Origin: JABGPL01 sp964387885
GTDB lineage: Bacteria > Electryoneota > AABM5-125-24 > Hatepunaeales > Hatepunaeaceae
Direction: 5' to 3'
Length of the DNA stretch: 64,000 nucleotides
Assembly (NCBI GenBank): GCA_964387885.1
Contig: CAYLYZ010000014.1
Location: forward strand, 9,076 to 73,075
The position numbers were made by a program, and so were the translations under genes. Below the pieces are notes generated by a model that was not told the origin of the DNA, searched no databases, and was given only the letters and a program-made list of their open reading frames with translations. Positions 51,694-61,255 of the stretch are shown piece after piece (the first letter of the stretch is position 1; every line of letters begins with the position of its first letter).

Positions 51694-51996
51694 TAAGATG
51701 CCGACAAACAGGAGTACCAGCCATTAGGCCGTGCAGGAATGACAATTTCCACAGAACGTAGGTCGGATTCTTAATCTGACGAAAAAAAACCGTTTGAAAT
51801 TCTGTCGGAATAAAATCCTAACCAACTCAGCAAGGTTCTCTCCCCCCTGCTATTGCAGAGCCTGTCCTCGCGAAGGCGGGGAGGGGAAATTAATGGGGGG
51901 GTACACCGGAAAAAGTCCGGTTTAGACAAATACTTAAATAATATAATCAAATATATGCCCAGTATTACAACTGAGATTGTGTTACGGGTATTAATC
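51694..51996. other. Repeat-containing spacer
   Basis: No gene seen. It holds the second copy of the GGTCGGATTCTTAATC element (51767-51831), a CTCCCC/GGGGAG pair around 51839-51890 enclosing TCGCGAAGGCGGG, and an ACCGGA/TCCGGT hairpin (51903-51920) that may help end transcription of the genes on either side. Confidence 0.5.
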
Positions 51997-54219
51997 CTAC
52001 TTTAAAAGCACTACTTTAGTTTCCTGCTGAGTCCTATATCCACCTTTATCTTTCAACCTAATAAAGTACATTCCCGACTCAAATCCTTCTGAATCCCAAT
52101 TCGCATTATACTGACCAGCAGGTTTCATACCTCGTTCTAATACCTTTATCTGCCTGCCTTGAAGATTAAAAATCCCAATCTCAATATCCATGGAAAATGG
52201 GACTGAGTAGTTGACTCTTGTACTGCTGTTAAACGGATTAGGATACGCAGGTTGCAGGCAAATAACTGACGGAGTTTCGGTATTGTTATTACCAACAACC
52301 TTGAGTGCCGCAGAACAGTCGTAAACTCCTATACAGGATTGATGGGCCATATAAACGTAAGGAGGATCGATTTCCATGGATCCTAACTGCAGCCTCTGAT
52401 CATCCCTAATGAAGTATTGCCCGACTATTTCAGGATTTTCGATATCTGATATATCGAAAATCCTGATTTGAGGATCACGACCATTTCTACGGGCGGTTCG
52501 TGCAATCACATAGTCGGAATACAAATGAAAATCGTAAACTGTGTCAACAGGATTATACTCCATAAGCAATTCAGGATAAATGGGATCATCAAGAGAATAC
52601 ACAGCAAGATTTCCGTCAGCAATATATAATCGATCATTGGACACTTCTACACATCTCACATGACCCTGTCTGTTAATTCTGCTTCTAGTAAATGGGTTTT
52701 GTCGATCGGACACATCTACAATTCTAACTCCTTCATCCCATGTTGAAACATAAGCCCAATTATTATAAACTGCAATATCTTGCGGTGAGTTGATCTCCTC
52801 GATGAACCACCTTTCATTTTCCCCATCTAACGGCATGGGCGTTATCATCAGTCCACGTGGCCAAAATGTACTGTAGAGATAAAATTCGGAAGGGAAGATT
52901 GACGTGACGCTACTTTGAGTCTCGAACAAAGGATTGATAAGTGAGGGATTCTCTGGATCATCAACATCAATACAATAAATAGCATAGGGACCTCTTGATT
53001 CGAGATAAAGCCTGTTATCGTAAAGTTCTCCGTTGTACCCGGATAGATTCTCATTGTTTATTCTCAGTGATGATATCGTTTGAGGATTTTCGGGATTTCG
53101 AATATCTAACACATACAAGTCTACTTGACGACGGTCTCGACTTTCAAAAGCATAAAGTATATCGTTCTCAATAGCAGCAAGACTCATACCTTGTACCGGA
53201 TAATAAACACCCACACTGTCTGGGGGAAATCCATTTTCAACAGAATATATATAATACCCAAAACGTTGTCCATTAAATCGATCACCATTGGTTGTAAAAC
53301 AAAGATAGTCACCATATTCAAACGCATATCCTGAAATGCTGGGACATGGACGACAATCTAATCTTCTCGGATTATCAATATCAGAAAGATCCAACACCAA
53401 CCATTCCAACCATGTTAAGTCGTCCCATTCCTGCATAAGTTGTGCAATATAAACTTCTTCATGATAACGAATCATTATCCACGCCTGTATTCTACGCCCT
53501 GCTATGCTCCAAACAACCTCGGGATTTTCCATATCACCAATATCATACAGAAAAATCCCATCCTCATCGGCAGCAATCAAAACATGACTCTCGAAAAATT
53601 CCATATCCTTCACAATTACATCTGTTTCTGAAAGAAGCACCGGATTGTCTATGTCACCAATATTAATGATATGTAGTCTTTCACCACCTAAAAAAATCAC
53701 ATCATTATTAATGGCAATGGCTCCAACTTGACCATTGATGTCCATTTCAGAAATTATTCTGGGGAAATCATGGTTTATGTTGAAAATTTGTAAAACGCTG
53801 TCTGAGCTGCATGCAAAAAGAATTGTATCGCGTTGGGCAAGAGCAGTGTACCCACCTTCTCGCTCGATCATCTGCAGGTGGTTTGGAGTTTCAAAATTTG
53901 AGATATCATAAAGAGAAAGACCTTCTGCATGGGCATGATAAAGTCGATCATCCACAATTTTGAAATCTCCGTTACCTCTGTTTTGAAGCCAATATGTTCC
54001 GATTTCTGTTACATTCTCTGGGTTTGTAAGATCGAGCACGCTGTACCGATCTGATTTTAAAAGGAATACATAGTCATCGACGATCTGGTGACGAAATCCG
54101 TTGGATGTCCATGAATTATGAAACAATTTTACTCGTTCAATCCCAAAATTATCTTGGCTATAAGATTGTGCAGACAATAATATTAGCACAAAAAGCATTA
54201 TACAACTTTTCATTTTCAT
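51997..54219 (-). CDS. Secreted LVIVD-repeat propeller protein with T9SS sorting domain
   Basis: A 740-residue exported protein with a signal peptide (residues 1-21). The body consists of about a dozen LVIVD-type strands: phrases such as LYDISNFETPNHLQMI, LHIINIGDIDNPVLLS, VRIVDVSDRQNPF and IRIFDISDIENPEIVG, the DISDxxNP signature that builds a beta-propeller. AYPNPFNSS near residue 660 starts the T9SS domain, ending with GMYFIRL and VVLLK. It is probably on the cell surface; role unknown. GGAG precedes the start. It is on the opposite strand from the other secreted genes nearby. Confidence 0.85.
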   Translation of the reverse strand: MKMKSCIMLFVLILLSAQSYSQDNFGIERVKLFHNSWTSNGFRHQIVDDYVFLLKSDRYSVLDLTNPENVTEIGTYWLQNRGNGDFKIVDDRLYHAHAEGLSLYDISNFETPNHLQMIEREGGYTALAQRDTILFACSSDSVLQIFNINHDFPRIISEMDINGQVGAIAINNDVIFLGGERLHIINIGDIDNPVLLSETDVIVKDMEFFESHVLIAADEDGIFLYDIGDMENPEVVWSIAGRRIQAWIMIRYHEEVYIAQLMQEWDDLTWLEWLVLDLSDIDNPRRLDCRPCPSISGYAFEYGDYLCFTTNGDRFNGQRFGYYIYSVENGFPPDSVGVYYPVQGMSLAAIENDILYAFESRDRRQVDLYVLDIRNPENPQTISSLRINNENLSGYNGELYDNRLYLESRGPYAIYCIDVDDPENPSLINPLFETQSSVTSIFPSEFYLYSTFWPRGLMITPMPLDGENERWFIEEINSPQDIAVYNNWAYVSTWDEGVRIVDVSDRQNPFTRSRINRQGHVRCVEVSNDRLYIADGNLAVYSLDDPIYPELLMEYNPVDTVYDFHLYSDYVIARTARRNGRDPQIRIFDISDIENPEIVGQYFIRDDQRLQLGSMEIDPPYVYMAHQSCIGVYDCSAALKVVGNNNTETPSVICLQPAYPNPFNSSTRVNYSVPFSMDIEIGIFNLQGRQIKVLERGMKPAGQYNANWDSEGFESGMYFIRLKDKGGYRTQQETKVVLLK

Positions 54220-54363
54220 TGTTGCTCCGTGGATTCTGGCTCTTAAATAAACTCATAGATTCTTTTCAATATAGCTATTATATGCTTCTGGCGCAACTCG
54301 ATAATAATTTCAAATATAAATTGTTATAACAGAAGTTTTATGCACGAGTGTCGTTCCCCGTAC

Positions 54364-54396
54364 AAAAAAAACAGGGGCGCACAACCGTGCGCCCCT
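54364..54396 (-). terminator. Rho-independent terminator of the sugar-gene pair
   Basis: On the minus strand a perfect 10-bp G+C-rich stem AGGGGCGCAC, loop GGTT, GTGCGCCCCT is followed by GTTTTTTTT. It lies 28 bp beyond the stop codon at 54425. The stem resembles the GGGGC repeat modules, so a repeat may serve as the terminator. Confidence 0.8.
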
Positions 54397-54424
54397 ACAG
54401 TTCATTCACAAATCCCGCTCTAAC

Positions 54425-56092
54425 CTATTCCTTAGGATGCACAATATCATCATACAAAACATTCCCAACATTCATATCATCCGGCAACGGAGCTTCTTCA
54501 TCCAAATCTAAGCAGCGCATGACACCCGGTTCAACCTCCTTGTACCGCAGACCCGATTCCGGACAGGTCATTATGCCCTCTGCATCGGGGTTTTCCAACG
54601 GCAACCCATGACGACTTACCCAGCCCTTCTGACGTGCGGGAACACCAAGCATCATTGCGTAATCCGGAACATCCTTCGGGACGACTGCTCCGGCTCCGAT
54701 GAATGCGTAGCGACCGACAGTGATACCGCAGACAATTGTCGCGTTAGCTCCGACACTGCAGCCACGTTTGAGTAAAGTCTTCTCATACAGGGCATGACGG
54801 TTGACCTGCGAGCGTGGATTGGTGACATTTGTCAGCACGCAGGATGGCCCGAGGAAAACGTCGTCTTCGATGATTGTCCCTGTGTAAACGGAGATATTGT
54901 TCTGCAGCTTAACGTTGTTGCCCATGATCACGTCGTTGGCGATGTGTGTGTTCTGACCGAAAATGCAATTCTTACCGATCTTAGCATTCTTCATAACATG
55001 AGAGAAATGCCAGATTTTTGTGCCTTCTCCGATCTCGACGTTATCACCTGTGAATGATGTTGGATGCAGGTAAAATGTCGGTTTTTCTTCCGACTTTTCC
55101 GGTCTTGAGCTCACATCGACTGTTGATTTACTTCCGTTTCTAAGTGAATCTTCTGCAATTTCCAACACCTTCAATACTTCCACTCCATTATTTCCATCTG
55201 TAAGAGGCTGGGTTCCGGTTTCTACACAGTTGATGAAATGTTTGATCTCCGCAGTCAATGGCATATCACCTTCGTAAGTAACGATTTCAGCTTCACTTTC
55301 ACGTTTTACAGGTGATCCATCAACCCAATCTATTCCTTTCGGGTATAGTTGTAGTTTTTTCTCTGTCAGTGAATCCTCGAATACAACCATGTTCTTGTCG
55401 CCAATCACCACCAACCGATGCTCTTTGAAGGGGTGCAGCCAACTGACATGTATGTGAGCTGCAATGTTATTAGGGTAAGTCAGGTTGGTCATCGTTACAT
55501 CATAGATTCCGGGTTGCAGAAATTCTCCTCCACTGGCGGAGATCCCATTTGGTGTAGAACCAACGAGGTAATTAATTATTGAGATATCATGGGGTGCAAA
55601 ACTCCAGAGAACATTCTCCTCCTTTCGGATCTGACCGAGATTAACTCGGTTGGAGTAGATGTATTGAAGTTTGCCGAGAATTCCATCGTCTATCATCTGC
55701 TTGATCTTCTGAATAGCAGGATGATAAAGCATCACATGACCGACCATCAGGATTCTGTTATGTTTGACAGCAAGGGCGGTCAAATCTTCCGCTTCCCGGC
55801 TGAACAACGTTATGGGTTTCTCTACTAAAACGTGTTTTCCACCTTCAATCAGACTTTTCGTAACCGCGTAATGAGTTTCAGCAGGCGTTGCTACCGATAC
55901 ACCCAGAATGTCTTTATTGGCTATCAGTGCTTCCATATCACCGGATACATCAACTCCGGGATAATCCTTCGCGATATTTTTCCTCAGTACGGGATCAACT
56001 TCAACAACAGCTCCCAATGCATTTAACTGATTGTATGTCCGGACATGGTTTTTGCCCCAACGTCCGGCTCCGACAACAGCATATTTACCCAT
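54425..56092 (-). CDS. Fused Gfo/Idh/MocA dehydrogenase and left-handed beta-helix acetyltransferase
   Basis: A 555-residue two-domain enzyme. Residues about 1-330 are an NAD-dependent Gfo/Idh/MocA oxidoreductase (YAVVGAGRWGKNH, VEKPIT with the catalytic Lys). Residues about 345-500 are a hexapeptide-repeat acyltransferase (ENVEIGEGTKIWHFSHVM type; GQNTHIANDVIMGNNVKLQNNISVY; VGRYAFIGAGAVV). The order matches WlbA/WbpB and WlbB/WbpD, which act in making UDP-2,3-diacetamido-2,3-dideoxy-uronic acids for surface glycans; here they are one polypeptide. I start at the ATG 56092 with GGGAG upstream; a GTG or other start further up would add eight residues. It overlaps the aminotransferase gene by 8 bp. 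Confidence 0.88.
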   Translation of the reverse strand: MGKYAVVGAGRWGKNHVRTYNQLNALGAVVEVDPVLRKNIAKDYPGVDVSGDMEALIANKDILGVSVATPAETHYAVTKSLIEGGKHVLVEKPITLFSREAEDLTALAVKHNRILMVGHVMLYHPAIQKIKQMIDDGILGKLQYIYSNRVNLGQIRKEENVLWSFAPHDISIINYLVGSTPNGISASGGEFLQPGIYDVTMTNLTYPNNIAAHIHVSWLHPFKEHRLVVIGDKNMVVFEDSLTEKKLQLYPKGIDWVDGSPVKRESEAEIVTYEGDMPLTAEIKHFINCVETGTQPLTDGNNGVEVLKVLEIAEDSLRNGSKSTVDVSSRPEKSEEKPTFYLHPTSFTGDNVEIGEGTKIWHFSHVMKNAKIGKNCIFGQNTHIANDVIMGNNVKLQNNISVYTGTIIEDDVFLGPSCVLTNVTNPRSQVNRHALYEKTLLKRGCSVGANATIVCGITVGRYAFIGAGAVVPKDVPDYAMMLGVPARQKGWVSRHGLPLENPDAEGIMTCPESGLRYKEVEPGVMRCLDLDEEAPLPDDMNVGNVLYDDIVHPKE

Positions 56093-57227
56093 TATAGAAC
56101 TCCCTGATTGAGCCAATCACATGATCAAGCTGGTCTTTTGTAAGTTCCGGATAAATCGGCAGCGCTAATGAACCGTTCGCAGCTTTTTCTGATTCCGGAT
56201 AATCACCTTCCTTAAGTCCCAAATCTTTAAAACACGGTTGCATGTGGAAAGGTACGGGATAATATATATTCGTGCCGATTTCCTTTTCACCGAGATAAGC
56301 CATCAATTCATCACGTCGCGGTACCAAAATCACGTATTGATTGTATATGTGATATTCGCGATTATAAGCTATGACAGGTGTCTTCACCTCCGGAATATCA
56401 GCCATTTGTTCATCGTAGTATGCTGCGTTCTTTTGTCGACCAGCATGCCAGCTGTCTAAATGGGGCAATTTTACCTGCAGTATTGCCGCCTGCATCGGAT
56501 CGAGCCGGAAATTACCACCGATGTATGAGTGATAATACTTCGGTTTCGCACCATGATTTCTTAATAACCTGAGATAATCAGCAAACTCATCATCATTGGT
56601 CACAACCATACCACCATCACCGGCAGCTCCGAGATTTTTCGAAGGGAAGAAAGAGAAGCACCCAGCCAGCCCAATTGTGCCGACTTTCGCAACTTTATCT
56701 CCCATCGGGATTTGGGAACCGATAGCCTGAGCGCCGTCTTCTATTACAGGTATGCCATATTTTTCAGATACTTCCATTAAAACATTCATGTCAGCTGTTT
56801 GTCCATAGAGGTGGACAGGCAGGATAGCTTTTACCTTTTTCCGCTCCGAATCACTCATATTTCTAAGTGATTCATCTACTTTATCGGGATCGAGATTATA
56901 TGTATCAAGATCAATATCCGCCATCAGTATTTTGGCGTTAAGCCGCGCAATGACACCGGCAGTCGCAAAAAACGAATAAGGTGTAGTTAGAACACAATCT
57001 CCGGGACGAATGTTCAGTCCCATCAGAGCGACCAAAAGGGCGTCTGTACCTGAAGATACACCTATCCCATGTTTAGCTCCGAGGTATTCGGCAATGGATT
57101 TTTCAAACTTTTCAACAACAGGACCCATTACATAACGAGTCGAATCTATAACTTGAGTAACCGCTTCGTAAATTTCTTCGCGAAGAGAATTTAGTTGAGG
57201 TATAAGATCTAATGGTGGAACTCGCAT
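56085..57227 (-). CDS. DegT/DnrJ/EryC1/StrS-family sugar aminotransferase
   Basis: A 380-residue PLP-dependent aminotransferase of the SHMT-like sugar family. It begins VPPLDLIPQLNSLREEI, with GVSSGTDALLVALM near the N-terminus, VIEDGAQAIGSQ holding the aspartate that contacts PLP and CFSFFPSKNLGAAGDGG with the PLP lysine. In the WlbA-B-C/WbpB-D-E order this is the WlbC/WbpE type, aminating UDP-3-keto-GlcNAcA. AAGGAG precedes the ATG. It is the first gene of a two-gene unit with the fused enzyme and a shared terminator. Confidence 0.9.
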   Translation of the reverse strand: MRVPPLDLIPQLNSLREEIYEAVTQVIDSTRYVMGPVVEKFEKSIAEYLGAKHGIGVSSGTDALLVALMGLNIRPGDCVLTTPYSFFATAGVIARLNAKILMADIDLDTYNLDPDKVDESLRNMSDSERKKVKAILPVHLYGQTADMNVLMEVSEKYGIPVIEDGAQAIGSQIPMGDKVAKVGTIGLAGCFSFFPSKNLGAAGDGGMVVTNDDEFADYLRLLRNHGAKPKYYHSYIGGNFRLDPMQAAILQVKLPHLDSWHAGRQKNAAYYDEQMADIPEVKTPVIAYNREYHIYNQYVILVPRRDELMAYLGEKEIGTNIYYPVPFHMQPCFKDLGLKEGDYPESEKAANGSLALPIYPELTKDQLDHVIGSIREFYNG

Positions 57228-57486
57228 TGAATCTCCTTAATCTGAGTACTTTGCAAATGTAAAACTTAAACAATAAATTTATCATTGTTTTCATTAAATT
57301 CAACATAATATCTCGAAGAAATATCACATTTATTAAATATAAATCTACTATTTGTCAGTTTCCAAATATCCTGAACTCACCAAATACACAAATTGCTTGC
57401 ATAACTTTTCATTCGTGGATATCTTTCGACAACGGGTTTGTAACCTCTCTCTTAACTTATTTGATTAAACGAGGAGATCACGGCTA
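57228..57486. other. Divergent spacer between sugar genes and export operon
   Basis: About 260 bp, AT-rich; must hold promoters in both directions. No repeat or RNA gene recognised. GAGGAG at 57470 is the likely ribosome site for the right-hand gene. Confidence 0.35.
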
Positions 57487-58425
57487 TTGAAAAGGCTGAA
57501 TTCGGTCAAGTTACTCAACTTAGAAAGAATGAAAAAGAAAGTGCTCTATACTCTTCGTCTCCAATTCCTTCTTTTAATACCGGCTTTCAATTTGGGATGC
57601 CAAAAAGATGTTCCCACACCGAATCCTTCCGGTACTCTCGAGGCAATCGAAATTGATGTTTCCACCGTTTTACCCGGTGAAGTAACCGAAGTTAGATTTG
57701 AACTCGGTGATAGAGTCAACAAATTCGATACACTCCTAACTATTGATACCGAGTTATTGAAACTCCAGCGTTCTCAAATAGAATCAAGTCGAAGCACAAT
57801 CAATGCCCAGCGTCAACTCGCCAAATCTTCTATCAAACAAGCAAAACGAAATCTCGAGTGGCTCAATACATCGCTGGAAAGAGTAAACAATTTGTTTGAG
57901 GAGGGCACAACAACCCAGCATCAGGTTGATGAACTGACAGCAAAATATGATCTTGCACAGCTCCAGGTTAAGAATGCTGAAAACCAGTTGGGGGTCCTTG
58001 ATTCTGAAGAAATCCGGTTGAATTCATCACTTGCTGTATTTGATCGTCAATTGAAAAATGCTGTCATTACAGCTCCTGCTTCAGGTTCTGTCTTAATTAA
58101 ATCCATCGAACCGGGTGAGATTGCTCAACCGGGAAAACCTCTTTTAAGAATTGCAGATCTCACCAAAATGGAAGTAAGAATCTATCTTGCTGAAGAGGAT
58201 CTTGATAAAATCAGTATTGGATCAAAACTCCCCGTTCTGGTAGATGCACTCGAAGGTGAAAAGATAGAAGGCATCGTAACCTGGGTCAGTCCGGAAGCTG
58301 AATTTACACCAAAAAATACACAGACCAGGGATGCAAGGACACAATTGGTGTTCGCTGTAAAACTATTGATTAATAATCCGGACGGCAAACTGCATATAGG
58401 CATGCCTGCCGAAGTTAAGATATAA
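57487..58425 (+). CDS. HlyD-family periplasmic adaptor, YbhG type
   Basis: A 312-residue membrane-fusion protein. A membrane-crossing N-terminus ends in LNLGC-like FNLGCQKD, which may be a lipobox. GEVTEVRFELGDRVNKFDTLLTID is the first half of the split biotinyl-lipoyl domain, residues about 95-200 form a long coiled coil, and APASGSVLIKSIEPGEIAQPGKPLLRIADL is the second half, before a beta-barrel domain. It would bridge the permeases to an outer-membrane partner. Start: TTG at 57487 has GAGGAG upstream; an ATG at 57529 is a close rival and gives a more normal signal peptide. Confidence 0.85.
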   Translation: MKRLNSVKLLNLERMKKKVLYTLRLQFLLLIPAFNLGCQKDVPTPNPSGTLEAIEIDVSTVLPGEVTEVRFELGDRVNKFDTLLTIDTELLKLQRSQIESSRSTINAQRQLAKSSIKQAKRNLEWLNTSLERVNNLFEEGTTTQHQVDELTAKYDLAQLQVKNAENQLGVLDSEEIRLNSSLAVFDRQLKNAVITAPASGSVLIKSIEPGEIAQPGKPLLRIADLTKMEVRIYLAEEDLDKISIGSKLPVLVDALEGEKIEGIVTWVSPEAEFTPKNTQTRDARTQLVFAVKLLINNPDGKLHIGMPAEVKI

Positions 58426-59400
58426 TTGACGTTGATAGATTTAAATAACGAAAGCTCCAAAAACGCTGCTCTCAACCTCGATGGATTGGAAAAGAGTTAT
58501 GGAAAGATTAAGGCACTATATAACCTCTCTCTAACAGTTAATCCCGGTCAGATAATCGGATTAATCGGTCCCGACGGAGCCGGGAAAACTACCGCAATGA
58601 GAATCGCCACCGGATTGCTCAAACCAGATACAGGATCAGTAAGAATCTTAAATATCAATCCCTTCCAAAAACCACTGAGGGCAAAGGAACTAATCGGGTA
58701 CATGCCCCAACGCTTCAGCTTATATCCAGACTTATCTGTTGGTGAAAATTTACAATTCTTTTCTGATCTATATCTCGTATCGAAACGAGATAGATTTGAA
58801 AGACAGGAGAGGCTGATGAAATTCAGTCGTCTTAGCCCTTTTATTAACAGACGCGCGGGAAATTTATCAGGCGGAATGAAACAAAAACTCGCTCTGATGT
58901 GTGCCTTAATCCATACTCCAAAACTCCTGATCCTCGATGAACCTACAACTGGAGTTGATCCGGTCAGCAGGCAGGAATTTTGGATTATACTCAATGAACT
59001 TGCCGAACAGGGAATTGGTTTACTCGTCAGTACTCCATATATGGATGAGGCCTCCAGGTGCGATGAAATCCTGATGATGCATAACGGGAAAATTATCGGA
59101 ACCGGAAACCCGGATGATATAACGTCACTTTTTCCACACAGACTTTTAGAGATTAGAGGCGAAAATCTAACAACCGCTAAAGAGCTCCTTGAAGAAAAAC
59201 TCCCGGAATTATTGATTCAGAGATTCGGTGACAAACTCCATATCCCGTACTCTGAAGAAGGTCAATATGCTGATATCAGATCAATTTTACCGGCTGCACT
59301 GAGTATCAATTCCATCAAGCCAGGAATTGAGGATACTTTCGTAGCGTTGATGGGCAAACAGGAATCGATTTTAGAAAAGCCTGAGGATTCACATCAATGA
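58426..59400 (+). CDS. ABC transporter ATPase 1 (YbhF N-half type)
   Basis: A 324-residue ABC-2-type ATPase. Walker A is GPDGAGKTT, Q-loop MPQRFSLYPDLSV, signature LSGGMKQKLAL, Walker B LLILDEPTTGVDP. The switch (H-loop) position reads STPYMDEA, with proline in place of histidine. After the ATPase domain come about 80 residues of the DUF4162-like C-terminal tail. The TTG start follows the adaptor stop directly. With ATPase 2 it corresponds to the two halves of YbhF encoded separately; this half has a good signature but lacks the catalytic switch residue. Confidence 0.88.
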   Translation: MTLIDLNNESSKNAALNLDGLEKSYGKIKALYNLSLTVNPGQIIGLIGPDGAGKTTAMRIATGLLKPDTGSVRILNINPFQKPLRAKELIGYMPQRFSLYPDLSVGENLQFFSDLYLVSKRDRFERQERLMKFSRLSPFINRRAGNLSGGMKQKLALMCALIHTPKLLILDEPTTGVDPVSRQEFWIILNELAEQGIGLLVSTPYMDEASRCDEILMMHNGKIIGTGNPDDITSLFPHRLLEIRGENLTTAKELLEEKLPELLIQRFGDKLHIPYSEEGQYADIRSILPAALSINSIKPGIEDTFVALMGKQESILEKPEDSHQ

Positions 59401-60152
59401 CCGATTCCAACCAAAATGATAATAATGCTGCAGTACAGATCGAAAACCTCACCCGCAGATTTGGCAATTTCACTGCCGTTGATCGGATCAATCTCTCTGT
59501 AAAACGAGGTGAAATTTTTGGATTCCTCGGAGCAAATGGAGCAGGTAAAACAACTGCGATAAAGATGTTGTGCGGTATTCTGCGTCCTTCTGGTGGAAAA
59601 GCCTGGGTCGATGAAATAAACATTAATACTCAGCCTGAATTGGTCAAACGGAGAATTGGCTATATGAGCCAGAAATTCAGCCTTTATAACGACTTGACCA
59701 TTTCAGAAAACCTGACATTTTACGGTGGAATCTACGGAATAAAGAGAAAAGAAATTTCTGAACGGAAAGGTGACCTCTTAGATAGGCTGAAATTGAATGA
59801 TTTCAAAAACCGAATGACAGCCTCTCTTCCGCTCGGATATAAACAGCGTCTTGCCCTTGGGTGTTCGGTACTTCATCGTCCACGTGTTTTATTCCTTGAT
59901 GAACCGACCGGGGGAGTCGATCCGGTAGCTAGACGTGAGTTCTGGGATCTGATTTATAAATTATCAGACCAGGGAACAACAGTTTTCGTTACGACACACT
60001 ATATGGATGAAGCCGAGTATTGTAACCGAGTCTCGATTATGGATCAGGGTAGAATAATCGCAATAGGTCAACCTGAAGAGTTAAAACATACACATAATGC
60101 TGAGACGATGCAGGAGGTATTTTTTCAAGTCGTAAAACCGGAGCTTGTGTGA
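59397..60152 (+). CDS. ABC transporter ATPase 2 (YbhF C-half type)
   Basis: A 251-residue ABC-2-type ATPase. Walker A GANGAGKTT, Q-loop MSQKFSLYNDLT, Walker B VLFLDEPTGGVDP and switch VTTHYMDEAEYC with its histidine present. The signature, however, is LPLGYKQRLAL rather than LSGGQ. Its defects are thus complementary to ATPase 1. It overlaps the upstream gene by 4 bp and the permease by 4 bp. Confidence 0.9.
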   Translation: MTDSNQNDNNAAVQIENLTRRFGNFTAVDRINLSVKRGEIFGFLGANGAGKTTAIKMLCGILRPSGGKAWVDEININTQPELVKRRIGYMSQKFSLYNDLTISENLTFYGGIYGIKRKEISERKGDLLDRLKLNDFKNRMTASLPLGYKQRLALGCSVLHRPRVLFLDEPTGGVDPVARREFWDLIYKLSDQGTTVFVTTHYMDEAEYCNRVSIMDQGRIIAIGQPEELKHTHNAETMQEVFFQVVKPELV

Positions 60153-61255
60153 GAAGAATTATTGCAATAGCCCGAAAGGAATTCCTGCATATACTCCGCG
60201 ATCGACGCAGTCTTGCTGTTGCTATCCTTATGCCCTTACTCATGGTTTTGCTATATGGTTTTGCGATAGACATGGATTTGAAAAATATCAGAGTTGGGAT
60301 TCTGGATTTCAGCAATAGTTCCGACTCCAGAACTTTTATTCGTGAAATGGTTTCAAGCAAGTTTATCGTTGAATCTGAAAGGCTAAGCAATCGCAATGAG
60401 ATTGAACCCGGCTTCCGTCAAAATAAATACCGAGCAGTTATTATTTTTCCAACAGATTTCGGCACTTCTTTGATTCGGAATCCAATCACTCAAATCCAGA
60501 TTATACTCGATGGTGCAGACGGAACCTCAGCCGCAACGGTTGCTAATTATCTCAGTGCTGTTACTGTCAGGTTAAACAAGGAATTTGCAAAAGAAGATTT
60601 TGGAATTGAGAGATTACCTATCGAAATCCGGACAAGGATTCTTTTCAATCCGGAGCTTAAGAGTGCCCATTTTATAGTTCCTGGGCTGGCTGCCCTTATT
60701 ATGATGATGATTTGCGCCTTATTGACAAGCATTGCTCTGACACGCGAAAAAGAGACCGGCACTATGGAGCAGATATTAACAACTCCGGTGGCCTCTCCTC
60801 AGGTGATCCTTGGAAAACTGTTCCCCTATATGATCATCGCTTCTGTTGATGCAACTCTCATCTTCCTTGTCGGAAAAATTGTTTTCGATGTTCCAATGAA
60901 CGGTTCCTGGTTTGCACTGGCTGGTTACAGCATGGTATTTATCCTGATTGCCCTTTCGCTGGGTTTGTTAATCTCTTCTGTTGCCAAAACTCAACAGGTT
61001 GCCTTGATTGCAGCGTTAATGGTAACTTTGTTGCCAACTCTCCTCCTTTCCGGATTTATTTTCCCTATTAAGAGTATGCCGACGGTTTTGCAATATGTCT
61101 CACAAATTATCCCGGCAACCTACTACCTCGAAATTATTCGCGGGATTATCCTCAAAGGAGTCAACTGGTATCCAAGATCCGGTGGCATTCTTGCAGGTAT
61201 GAGTCTGTTCCTGATTGTACTCTCAATCAAACGTTTCAAGACGAGGTTGGATTGA
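60149..61255 (+). CDS. ABC-2 permease 1 (YbhS/YbhR type)
   Basis: A 368-residue permease of the ABC-2 family. It begins IARKEFLHILRDRRSLAVAILMPLLMVLLYGFAIDMDL, the usual first helix and loop, has a large extracytoplasmic domain (about 45-170), then five helices, with REKETGTMEQILTTPVASPQVILGKLFPY as the conserved coupling-helix region. GTG start overlapping the ATPase gene. Substrate unknown; the YbhFSR system of E. coli has been linked to drug and ion export. Confidence 0.9.
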   Translation: MRRIIAIARKEFLHILRDRRSLAVAILMPLLMVLLYGFAIDMDLKNIRVGILDFSNSSDSRTFIREMVSSKFIVESERLSNRNEIEPGFRQNKYRAVIIFPTDFGTSLIRNPITQIQIILDGADGTSAATVANYLSAVTVRLNKEFAKEDFGIERLPIEIRTRILFNPELKSAHFIVPGLAALIMMMICALLTSIALTREKETGTMEQILTTPVASPQVILGKLFPYMIIASVDATLIFLVGKIVFDVPMNGSWFALAGYSMVFILIALSLGLLISSVAKTQQVALIAALMVTLLPTLLLSGFIFPIKSMPTVLQYVSQIIPATYYLEIIRGIILKGVNWYPRSGGILAGMSLFLIVLSIKRFKTRLD

